From: Candidatus Omnitrophota bacterium
GTDB lineage: Bacteria; Omnitrophota; Gorgyraeia; Zapsychrales; JANLHA01
Reading direction: 5' to 3'
Assembly: GCA_024653845.1 (NCBI GenBank)
Contig: JANLHA010000335.1
Coordinates: 1 to 12,592 of the forward strand
Length of the DNA stretch: 12,592 nt
Positions within the stretch are counted from its first letter, which is position 1, and every line of letters begins with the position of its first letter. This document shows, one piece after another, positions 1-6,732 of the stretch. Below the pieces are notes generated by a model, which ran no database searches, was not told the origin of the DNA, and saw nothing but the letters and a program-made list of their open reading frames with translations. The position numbers and the translations under genes are program-made.

Positions 1-42
1 GATAAGATCCGTGAAGACGACCGCGTGACCATAAAACAATGA
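1..42 (+). CDS. 3' end of an unidentified upstream gene (partial)
   Basis: Reading from base 1, thirteen sense codons (ending VTIKQ) run into a TGA at 40-42. The other two forward frames hit stops at 3-5 and 26-28, so this is the only frame open up to aroA. The TGA overlaps the aroA ATG (39-41) in the classic ATGA arrangement, which suggests translational coupling in one operon. The peptide is too short and charged to identify. Another aromatic amino acid gene such as tyrA would be a natural neighbour of aroA, but that is a guess from gene order alone. Confidence 0.6.
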   Translation, partial: DKIREDDRVTIKQ

Positions 43-1328
43 TCCTTAAAGTCTCGCCGACCGCATCGCTTCAGGGCGGCGTCGATTTGCCTGCCTCAAA
101 GTCGTACTCTATCCGGGCGTTTATTATTGCAGCCTGCGGAGGGCAATCGCAGATTATTCATCCATCCAATTGTGACGATGCTCAAGTGGCCAAGTCTGTG
201 GCCGGATGTCTTGGAGCGCATGTCGTAGCGAAAAAGAATAATTCTTGGTCGGTGAAGCCTCGAGGATGTTCGAATGTTTCTTCGTCCATTCAGGTGGGTG
301 AGTCAGGAACTGTCTTACGATTTCTTTTGCCTCTGCTTCCGTTTTATTATTCAAAGATTCGGGTCGAAGGAAAAGGGACATTGAAAGGTCGGCCCAATTT
401 TCATCTGACGGAAGTTTTGCGTCGACACGGAGTGAAAATCCAGGGCGTCGGCGACAAAGAGTCCATCCCAATTGTGTTTTCGGGCGGCCAGCTCAAAGGT
501 GGGACATTTGAAATTGAAGGGAGCTTGAGTTCCCAATTTGTTTCCGCATTGTTGATTGCCTGCCCACATCTTCATGAGGATTCCCAGATTTTGATTCGCG
601 GTGAAAAGGTTGTCTCGACGGATTATATTGTGATGACCCGTCAGATTTTGGCTAAAGCTGGAATACGCGTTCAGAAAAAAAGTGAACGAAGCTATCGTGT
701 TCCGGGTCGACAAAAATTCCGAGGGCTTAAAAAGTTTATCGTCCCATCGGATTATGGTCTGGCCGCATTTCTTTTGGCTGCTGGAGCTTTGATCCCATCG
801 GATTTGGTTTTGCACGGCCATTTCAACGATCGATTATTGCAAGCCGACGGAAGAATTCTGAATTTTCTGAAGAAGATGGGCGTGAAGTATCAAAAAACTT
901 TGAAGACCGTTAAACTTCGCGGACCTTTTTCCCTAAAAGGCGGGAGGTTTTCCTTAAAAGATTGTCCTGATTTGGTCCCGATCATGGCCGTCTTAGCACT
1001 TTTTGCGAAAAGCCCAACGCGTTTGTGTGACGTCGCCCATGCCAAAGCCAAGGAATCTGATCGTCTGGCGGACTTGAAAAATGAACTCCTCAAAATTGGC
1101 GCAGATGTCCAAGAGACTTCCGATGGGTTGCTGATCAATCCTCAGGCTCGATATCGAGCAGGTGTGTTGTTGGATCCTCACCATGACCACCGATTGGCCA
1201 TGGCGTTTTCTGTGTTAGGACTGAAACTCGGTGTGCGGATTCAAGATATTGAATGTGTGAGCAAATCTTATCCGGATTTTGTGAGCGATTTCAAAAAAAT
1301 AGGTGCATTGGTTAAAAAAGGTTCGTAA
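39..1328 (+). CDS. aroA: 3-phosphoshikimate 1-carboxyvinyltransferase (EPSP synthase)
   Basis: Transfers the enolpyruvyl group of PEP to shikimate-3-phosphate, the sixth step of the cytoplasmic shikimate pathway to chorismate. The 429 residues match the usual family length (about 420-450). Ligand residues known from E. coli AroA can be matched by eye: K21, S22 and R26 in SKSYSIR; GESGT at 87-91 in place of the common GNAGT; R118; S164-S165-Q166; Y196; D311 (catalytic Asp); E339 and R342 in KESDR; H384-R385 in DHRLAM; and K409 in SKSYPDF. The key residues are intact, but several surrounding motifs are unusual: N to E at 88, and PSDYGLAA at 236-243 where PGDxSSA is common. The ATG overlaps the stop of the preceding frame and has no clear Shine-Dalgarno sequence, consistent with coupled translation. 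The identification is secure. Confidence 0.96.
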   Translation: MILKVSPTASLQGGVDLPASKSYSIRAFIIAACGGQSQIIHPSNCDDAQVAKSVAGCLGAHVVAKKNNSWSVKPRGCSNVSSSIQVGESGTVLRFLLPLLPFYYSKIRVEGKGTLKGRPNFHLTEVLRRHGVKIQGVGDKESIPIVFSGGQLKGGTFEIEGSLSSQFVSALLIACPHLHEDSQILIRGEKVVSTDYIVMTRQILAKAGIRVQKKSERSYRVPGRQKFRGLKKFIVPSDYGLAAFLLAAGALIPSDLVLHGHFNDRLLQADGRILNFLKKMGVKYQKTLKTVKLRGPFSLKGGRFSLKDCPDLVPIMAVLALFAKSPTRLCDVAHAKAKESDRLADLKNELLKIGADVQETSDGLLINPQARYRAGVLLDPHHDHRLAMAFSVLGLKLGVRIQDIECVSKSYPDFVSDFKKIGALVKKGS

Positions 1329-1344
1329 AAAAGGATCAAAACCA

Positions 1345-1373
1345 TTGACACTCTTTTCCTTTTCAGATATCAT
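1345..1373 (+). promoter_or_regulatory. Predicted sigma70-type promoter for the mreB operon
   Basis: A perfect -35 hexamer TTGACA (1345-1350) is followed, after exactly 17 bp, by TATCAT (1368-1373), five of six matches to TATAAT. Transcription would start near 1380 and give a leader of about 65 nt before mreB. The site lies in the longest intergenic gap of the window (1329-1445), just where the metabolic gene ends and the rod-shape operon begins. No rho-independent terminator for aroA was seen in the gap, so read-through from aroA is possible. Confidence 0.7.
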
Positions 1374-1434
1374 TCTTTTACTTATTTCACGCCAATGATT
1401 TAGTATCAAATTTTCCCTGAAAGAAGTATCTAAA

Positions 1435-1440
1435 AAGGGG
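1435..1440 (+). promoter_or_regulatory. Ribosome binding site of mreB
   Basis: AAGGGG ends 5 nt before the mreB ATG at 1446. It is one of the better Shine-Dalgarno sequences in the window and supports that start, which includes the N-terminal amphipathic extension. Confidence 0.6.
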
Positions 1441-1445
1441 CTTGC

Positions 1446-2519
1446 ATGTTACAAAAAATCATTCGATACATTTCCAGAGCGGTCAATTATGTCCTGGGTC
1501 TTTTTTCAAATGATATGGGTATCGATTTGGGAACCTCGTCGACATTGGTCTATGTCAAAGGCGAGGGCGTTGTTCTTTGCGAGCCTTCTGTTGTGGCGAT
1601 TAATAAAGATACAAATCGCGTGGAAGCGGTCGGCGATGAAGCTAAAAAGATGTTGGGACGCACTCCAGGAAATATCGTGGCGATTCGTCCGATGAAAGAT
1701 GGAGTCATTTCAGATTTTGAAATCACGGAAGCGATGTTGAAATATTTCATCAAGAAAGTGCATAAGCGTCGAGTTTTGGTTCGTCCAGCGATGGTCATTG
1801 CGATTCCTTCCGGAATCACGGAAGTGGAAAAGCGCGCGGTCAGAGATTCCGCAGAGCGAGCCAACGCGCGTTCCGTGGAATTGATTGAAGAGCCCAAAGC
1901 CGCGGCCATTGGAGTCGGGCTCCCTATTGATGAACCTGCAGGAAATATGATCATCGACATCGGTGGTGGAACAACGGAATATGCGGTGATTTCTCTCGGG
2001 GGCTTGGTTTATGCCAAGTCGATTCGCATTGCCGGGGACGAAATGGACGAGGCGGTTATTGAGTATTTGAAGAAAACGTATAATCTTTTGATCGGGGAAC
2101 GAACGTCGGAAGAAATCAAAATTCGTATTGGGTCAGCCTATCCGCTCGATGAAGAGTTGAGTATGGATGTGCGTGGGCGTGATTTGATTTCAGGTCTGCC
2201 TAAAACCATCACAGTCACGTCGGAAGAAATCCGTGAAGCGTTGCACGAACCGGTGCAAGCGATTGTTGTCGCTTCTAAAGAGACATTGGAAAACACTCCG
2301 CCGGAATTGGCTGCGGATTTGATTGATCGAGGAATTGTGATGGCAGGTGGAGGATCGTTGTTAAGAGGGCTGGACAAGCGTATTGCGGAAGAAACCGGTC
2401 TTCCTGTCCACGTTGCCGACGATCCTTTAACAGCCGGGGTCTTAGGAACAGGGCAAATATTGAATATGCCGGCGCGGTTCCGACGACGGATGGTGGTTTC
2501 AACAAAGATAGATTTATAA
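1446..2519 (+). CDS. mreB: Rod shape-determining protein MreB (bacterial actin)
   Basis: MreB is the cytoplasmic actin homologue that forms short membrane-bound filaments and guides the RodA-PBP2 peptidoglycan synthase along the side wall. The actin-fold nucleotide motifs are all visible: phosphate 1 [12 protein letters not shown] (25-36, with D27), the EEPKAAAIG stretch (148-156, with E149), phosphate 2 DIGGGTTE (171-178), and the adenosine motif [10 protein letters not shown] (299-308). At 357 residues it is slightly longer than usual (about 330-347). The extra length is an N-terminal segment before the first strand ([10 protein letters not shown]... to about residue 21) that looks amphipathic, and a basic C-terminal tail with RFRRR at 344-348. 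It is the first gene of a complete mre operon and has its own promoter. The identification is secure. Confidence 0.97.
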   Translation: MLQKIIRYISRAVNYVLGLFSNDMGIDLGTSSTLVYVKGEGVVLCEPSVVAINKDTNRVEAVGDEAKKMLGRTPGNIVAIRPMKDGVISDFEITEAMLKYFIKKVHKRRVLVRPAMVIAIPSGITEVEKRAVRDSAERANARSVELIEEPKAAAIGVGLPIDEPAGNMIIDIGGGTTEYAVISLGGLVYAKSIRIAGDEMDEAVIEYLKKTYNLLIGERTSEEIKIRIGSAYPLDEELSMDVRGRDLISGLPKTITVTSEEIREALHEPVQAIVVASKETLENTPPELAADLIDRGIVMAGGGSLLRGLDKRIAEETGLPVHVADDPLTAGVLGTGQILNMPARFRRRMVVSTKIDL

Positions 2520-2578
2520 TCCTTCAACTCGCTCTTGGATCATTTTGATTTGAGAGCTCCATTTCCTATCATAAAAGT

Positions 2579-3361
2579 GTGTTCGACCGAAACTTAAAAT
2601 CTCTCATTTATCTCGGGATTCCGCTCATTGCCTTCCTTTTTCTTTTTTTAGCTCCAAGCACATTTGCTCCCGTCAAATCCACAGTTGTTGAAAAAACCTC
2701 AGGACCTATGCAGTTCATTTTTTTCCCTTTCAAAGAGTTTAAAAAGCTTCTCACTTACCATCGCACGTATGATGAATATCTGGCTTTAGCAAAAGACGTC
2801 CAAACATTGAAAGCTCGTCTGGTGGGGTTGGAAGAAGTCATGAGAGAAAATACGCGTCTAGAACAACTTCTTGCTTTGAAACGTCAATCTCTTTATTCTG
2901 GAATTGTTGCCAATGTGATTGGGAGAGATCCCTCCAACTGGAATTCAACCATTTTGATTGATCGAGGAATAGAGGACGAAGTTGCCGTCGGAATGCCGGT
3001 TGTGAGTGGCTTAGGTATTGTCGGAAAAGTTGCGGAAGTGAGCCGTCATCATTCCAAAGTGATCATGCTCACCGATCCAAGTTTTAGCGTCATTGCGCTG
3101 GCACAGCGTTCTCGAGAAGTGGGACTTGTTTCTGGAACTTTACAAGGGATTTGCCGGATGCGATATCTTGCGGATGAGGCGGACATTGAAGTCGGAGACC
3201 AAGTCATCACCTCTAAATTGAGCTCTTCTTTTCCTGAAGGGTTAGTGATAGGTCAAATTACGGCTGTTCAATCTGCGGGCAAGGGGCTTGCGCCAGAATA
3301 TATCGTAACGCCGAGCGTGACTCTTTCTCAAATTGAAGAAGTTCTCGTCATTCATAAATAA
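2579..3361 (+). CDS. mreC: Rod shape-determining protein MreC
   Basis: MreC is an inner-membrane, periplasm-facing scaffold that contacts PBP2 and activates the RodA-PBP2 synthase. The 260 residues show a short cytoplasmic N-terminus, one membrane helix (about 8-26), a predicted coiled coil (about 62-102, charged heptads) and the beta-barrel-rich MreC domain. Family signatures in that domain are GRDPSNWNSTILID (115-128), MPVVSGLGIVGKV (139-151) and LTDPSFSV (164-171). The start is GTG at 2579, 59 bp after mreB. It has no convincing Shine-Dalgarno sequence, but there is an in-frame TGA at 2546-2548 and the next in-frame ATG would remove the membrane helix, so GTG is the best choice. The identification is secure; the exact start is less so. 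Confidence 0.94.
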   Translation: MFDRNLKSLIYLGIPLIAFLFLFLAPSTFAPVKSTVVEKTSGPMQFIFFPFKEFKKLLTYHRTYDEYLALAKDVQTLKARLVGLEEVMRENTRLEQLLALKRQSLYSGIVANVIGRDPSNWNSTILIDRGIEDEVAVGMPVVSGLGIVGKVAEVSRHHSKVIMLTDPSFSVIALAQRSREVGLVSGTLQGICRMRYLADEADIEVGDQVITSKLSSSFPEGLVIGQITAVQSAGKGLAPEYIVTPSVTLSQIEEVLVIHK

Positions 3362-3379
3362 AACCCGTACTAGCGCGAT

Positions 3380-3865
3380 ATGCAAAGATTCCTATTTGTT
3401 TTTTTTGCTGTGATCATCGGCTTTTTTGTTGAAAGCTTGATCGTGGATTTGATGGGGAGAAATTTTAAGCCCAATATTTTGATCATTATTGTTGTTTTCT
3501 TTAATCTTGCCTGGGGGATTCGTTATAGCTTGTTGTCCGCCGGATTGGCCGGATTGCTCAGAGACGCAATGAGTGTCAAAACATTTGGGCTTAATCTTTT
3601 TCCATTTTTGTTGTGTGCTTATTTAACCACCATCCTTGCAAAGTACATTTATCAAAGAGGATCTAACGCTTCACGATTCCTTTTGGTCATCGTTGTTGAA
3701 CTCATTTTTCTTCATGTGCAATACATTTTAAATTTCACTATAGTAGCGGTAAGCTTTTCTGAATTCTTTCGATATGTTCTTTTGCCAGAGACCATCATTA
3801 CGGCTATTGTAACCATTTACGTTTTTCAAAAATTACGACGATGCGCCTTAAGATTCTTAGAATAA
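3380..3865 (+). CDS. mreD: Rod shape-determining protein MreD
   Basis: MreD is a small integral membrane protein of the elongasome and a partner of MreC. The 161 residues are strongly hydrophobic throughout, with about five predicted membrane segments. Family-like features include the PNILIIIVVFF stretch (from about residue 32) and a GLAGLLRDAMSVKTFGLN region (57-74) resembling the usual G-L-L-x-D-x-x-S-x-x-x-x-G-x-N pattern. MreD is poorly conserved in all bacteria, so its place between mreC and mrdA carries much of the weight. The ATG lies 18 bp after the mreC stop and has only a weak ribosome binding site. The gene's last 25 bp overlap mrdA in another frame. Confidence 0.88.
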   Translation: MQRFLFVFFAVIIGFFVESLIVDLMGRNFKPNILIIIVVFFNLAWGIRYSLLSAGLAGLLRDAMSVKTFGLNLFPFLLCAYLTTILAKYIYQRGSNASRFLLVIVVELIFLHVQYILNFTIVAVSFSEFFRYVLLPETIITAIVTIYVFQKLRRCALRFLE

Positions 3866-5562
3866 TCACGGTCATTTTGTTTCTCATGTTATTGGGGAAT
3901 TTTTTTTATCTCCAGATTCTTAAGGGAGAATATTTTTATCGTTTGAGTGTTAATAATCGTATCCGAATTGTTCCTTTGGAAGGCCCGCGTGGTTTGATTC
4001 GAGATCGCAACGGGATCATTCTGGCAGATAATCGTGTCGCGTTCCATGTGAGCGTGATCCCTCAAGATGTTAAAGATAAAGAGAGTGACCCCCTCTTTGA
4101 TTTTCTAAGTCAAACGCTTTCTATCGAGAAAAAAATATTGCAGCAACGTTTTAAAGAAAAACGATTGGCTCCTTTTGTTCCAGTGGTGATCGCTGAGGAC
4201 ATTGATAAGGAAGATGCAATGGTCCTCGAAGAAAATGAATACCGTTTCCCCGGATTGCATGTCCAAAAGGCTTTCCAGCGGCAGTACCCCTTCAAAGATG
4301 CTACAGCTCATGTTTTGGGTTATGTTGGCAAGATCACTCGTAGTAAAATTGAAAGGCTCAAGGCCTATGGGTACACGCCTCAAAGTGTCGTCGGATATTC
4401 TGGCGTGGAAGAATTTTATGATCAATATTTGCGGGCGCATGAAGGTGGGTTGCAGATCGAAGTTAATAACCGCGGGCAGCAGGTGCGCTTATTGAGTTTG
4501 AAAGAGCCGAAAGCCGGCGAGGAAGTTCAGTTGACGATTGATCATCAAATGCAGCAGATCGCAACGCAAGTGATGTCCAATCATCCGGGCGCGGTGATTG
4601 TGATGAATTTGGACAGCGGAGAAATCTTGGGATTGACCAGCTCTCCAACGTTTGATGCGAACATTTTCACGGACGGTCGATTAAGAAAACAAAAAGTGAC
4701 TATTGTCAAAGATGAGCATTCTCCGCTTTTGAATCGTGCCATCAAAGGGATGTATCCTCCAGGGTCGATTTTCAAAATTGTTGTCACATTGGCAGGCTTG
4801 ACGACGAAGAAGCTCCAAGCGTCATCGTCGTTCAATTGCCCCGGATATTATCAGTTGGGCAAGCGACCTTTCAAATGCGCTCACATTCATGGATTGCAAA
4901 ATCTTTTGGAAGCCATTATGCATTCCTGTAACGTCTATTTTTTCAATGCGGGTGTTCTTTTGGGCCCAGAATTGATGTCGCAATACGCTCATCTTCTAGG
5001 ATTGGGATCGTTGACGCAGGTGGATCTTCCCTTTGAAGAAAAGGGGTCGATCCCGAGTCCTCTCGAACGGAAAATGCGACGGCATCAAGATTGGTATAAG
5101 GGGGACACTTTGAATTATTCGATCGGGCAAGGGGATGTTTTGGTCACGCCATTGCAGATGGTGAGAATGATGGCTACCGTCGCACTTGATGGAAGAGAGG
5201 TCCAACCGCATGTGATTCAAAATATTGGATCCATGCCGTTGGTCAAATTATCAGCGGTAAGAAGTCTTCCTATTGACGAGAAAATTTTCAAGATGATTCA
5301 ATCAGGGTTGCGTTCGGTTGTCCATGATTCAACCGGAACGGCCCATATTCTTGACTTGCCAGGATTGGATATTGCTGGAAAAACGGGAACAGCTCAATCG
5401 GTTCCAGGAAAAGAGAGTCACGCCTGGTTTGTGGGATATAACTTGTCGGGGAAAAATCGTGTGGTTTTTTGTGTTTTTTTGGAACACGGGGGGTCCAGTT
5501 ATAATGCGTGCGTGATTGCTAAAGATCTTCTTTTGAAAATGAAAGAGAAGGGGATCATCTAG
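3841..5562 (+). CDS. mrdA: Penicillin-binding protein 2 (elongation-specific transpeptidase)
   Basis: Class B PBP that cross-links new peptidoglycan during side-wall growth, working with RodA. The 573 residues show one N-terminal membrane anchor (about 5-25), then the PBP dimerisation/pedestal domain with GPRGLIRDRNGIILADN (48-64), then the transpeptidase domain. The three catalytic motifs are intact: S309-I-F-K312 within PPGSIFK (nucleophile S309), S362-C-N364, and K514-T-G516 within AGKTGTAQ. The protein is somewhat shorter than E. coli PBP2 (about 630) and ends soon after the last transpeptidase strands, with no C-terminal extension. The ATG overlaps mreD by 25 bp, suggesting coupled translation. 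The order after mreD and before rodA separates it from division-specific FtsI. Confidence 0.95.
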   Translation: MRLKILRIITVILFLMLLGNFFYLQILKGEYFYRLSVNNRIRIVPLEGPRGLIRDRNGIILADNRVAFHVSVIPQDVKDKESDPLFDFLSQTLSIEKKILQQRFKEKRLAPFVPVVIAEDIDKEDAMVLEENEYRFPGLHVQKAFQRQYPFKDATAHVLGYVGKITRSKIERLKAYGYTPQSVVGYSGVEEFYDQYLRAHEGGLQIEVNNRGQQVRLLSLKEPKAGEEVQLTIDHQMQQIATQVMSNHPGAVIVMNLDSGEILGLTSSPTFDANIFTDGRLRKQKVTIVKDEHSPLLNRAIKGMYPPGSIFKIVVTLAGLTTKKLQASSSFNCPGYYQLGKRPFKCAHIHGLQNLLEAIMHSCNVYFFNAGVLLGPELMSQYAHLLGLGSLTQVDLPFEEKGSIPSPLERKMRRHQDWYKGDTLNYSIGQGDVLVTPLQMVRMMATVALDGREVQPHVIQNIGSMPLVKLSAVRSLPIDEKIFKMIQSGLRSVVHDSTGTAHILDLPGLDIAGKTGTAQSVPGKESHAWFVGYNLSGKNRVVFCVFLEHGGSSYNACVIAKDLLLKMKEKGII

Positions 5563-5564
5563 AA

Positions 5565-6671
5565 ATGAAAAGAAACTTTTCTCAGATCATTTGGGTTTGC
5601 ACGATTTCGATCGTGGCTATCGGTCTGATCACTCTGTATAGTGCGGCATCTGACAATGCGCGTGTTTCTCATTCGGTTTTTTTTGACCAATTGCTTTTTG
5701 CTTTTATCGGTTTAGGGGTCATGGCTATCGTAAGCATGATCGATTATCGTAAATTTTATGATTTTGCTTACATTTTTTACGGGATGAATGTTTTTTTGCT
5801 TATTTTGGTGATGGTTGCGGGCCGACATGCGTTGGGTGCCCAGCGCTGGTTTTCCATCGCAGGTTTTAATTTTCAGCCCTCGGAATTGGCCAAACTAGGA
5901 TGGATTTTGGCTCTGGGAAGATATATGAGCGACCGTCGTCCGGTTTTGTCTTTCGATTTTTCCAGTCGGTATTATGTGATTCTTAAAGATTTGCTGGTTC
6001 CTTTTATGATCGCAGCTGTTCCGATGTTCCTGATTTTTAAACAGCCGGATTTGGGGACCGCGATTCTTTTCTTTGGAATTTTTTTCATTATGGTTTTTAT
6101 CAGCGGCTTGGAGTACCGTTATTTGGCAGGTTTTGTTGGAGTTTGTCTTTTGATTTTACCTTTTGGATGGCACATCTTGAAGCCTTACCAAAAAGACCGT
6201 CTTCTCGTTTTTCTCAATCCCAACATTGACCCTCTCGGCGCAGGATACACCATTATCCAATCTAAGATTGGCGTCGGTTCAGGCCAGATTTTTGGAAAAG
6301 GTTGGCTCTCAGGAACTCAAAATCAATTGAATTTTTTGCCTGAACGTCATACCGATTTTATTTTCTCGGTCATCGGCGAGGAGTGGGGTTTCGTCGGAGC
6401 TGGTATTCTTTTGACCTGTTATTTTCTACTGATCTATACCGGACTTAAAATTGCAGAACAAGTCAAAGACAAATTCGGCGTGCAGGTGACGGTCGGAATT
6501 GTGGGGATTTTGATCTTGCAGGTTGTGATCAACTTGGGAATGGTGACAGGAATTTGTCCGGTGGTGGGATTGACGCTCCCCATGGTTAGTTATGGGAGGT
6601 CGTCGTTTATGACATTCATGATCATGTTGGGATTCTTATTGAATTTAAGCCGAAGGAGAACTGTCTTTTAA
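5565..6671 (+). CDS. rodA: SEDS peptidoglycan glycosyltransferase RodA
   Basis: Polytopic membrane enzyme (about ten predicted helices) that polymerises lipid II into glycan strands for cell elongation. The 368 residues match RodA length. SEDS signatures include GAQRWFS (91-97), QPSELAK (104-110), KQPDLGTA (159-166), the DPLGAGYTIIQSKIGVGSG block (222-240) and LPERHTDFIFSVIGEEWGFVG (258-278). D264 in the latter matches the essential Asp of E. coli RodA (D262). The C-terminal motif, normally SYGGSS, reads SYGRSS here (342-347; codons ggg agg). The ATG lies 2 bp after the mrdA stop, with GAGAAGGGG (5545-5553) as a Shine-Dalgarno sequence. The PBP2 neighbour supports RodA over FtsW. Confidence 0.95.
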   Translation: MKRNFSQIIWVCTISIVAIGLITLYSAASDNARVSHSVFFDQLLFAFIGLGVMAIVSMIDYRKFYDFAYIFYGMNVFLLILVMVAGRHALGAQRWFSIAGFNFQPSELAKLGWILALGRYMSDRRPVLSFDFSSRYYVILKDLLVPFMIAAVPMFLIFKQPDLGTAILFFGIFFIMVFISGLEYRYLAGFVGVCLLILPFGWHILKPYQKDRLLVFLNPNIDPLGAGYTIIQSKIGVGSGQIFGKGWLSGTQNQLNFLPERHTDFIFSVIGEEWGFVGAGILLTCYFLLIYTGLKIAEQVKDKFGVQVTVGIVGILILQVVINLGMVTGICPVVGLTLPMVSYGRSSFMTFMIMLGFLLNLSRRRTVF

Positions 6672-6682
6672 AATCTATGGTG

Positions 6683-6693
6683 TATACTATATT
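6683..6693 (+). promoter_or_regulatory. Weak candidate -10 region upstream of the HAMP-GAF gene
   Basis: Just after rodA the sequence holds overlapping -10-like hexamers, TATACT (6683-6688) and TATATT (6688-6693), in an AT-rich 61-bp gap. The best-placed -35 (about 6661-6666, CTGTCT) is poor, so this could be an activated promoter, or the gap may simply be AT-rich. The downstream gene has its own good Shine-Dalgarno sequence, AAGGAC at 6721-6726, 6 nt before its ATG. Confidence 0.28.
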
Positions 6694-6732
6694 TTAGAAA
6701 GAAAAGATAAACAACATAACAAGGACATTCCT

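Noticed and set aside
351..821. 156-codon open frame on the minus strand inside aroA
   Set aside because: It lies wholly within a strongly supported aroA, its translation shows no recognisable motifs, and similar antisense frames occur opposite most genes here.
1329..1445. Rho-independent terminator or riboswitch in the aroA-mreB gap
   Set aside because: Only very short stems (4-5 bp) are visible and no GC-rich hairpin is followed by a T run. The promoter explains the gap.
1550..1960. 136-codon open frame on the minus strand opposite mreB
   Set aside because: It mirrors the most conserved part of mreB, and its composition (Ser, Thr and Ile rich) is typical of an antisense shadow.
2520..2578. 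Terminator or small gene between mreB and mreC
   Set aside because: The 59-bp gap has no stable hairpin and no open frame with a start. An internal terminator inside an essential operon would also be unexpected.
4202..4495. 97-codon + strand frame inside mrdA
   Set aside because: It is an alternative frame of the PBP2 pedestal region with no ribosome binding site and no family likeness.
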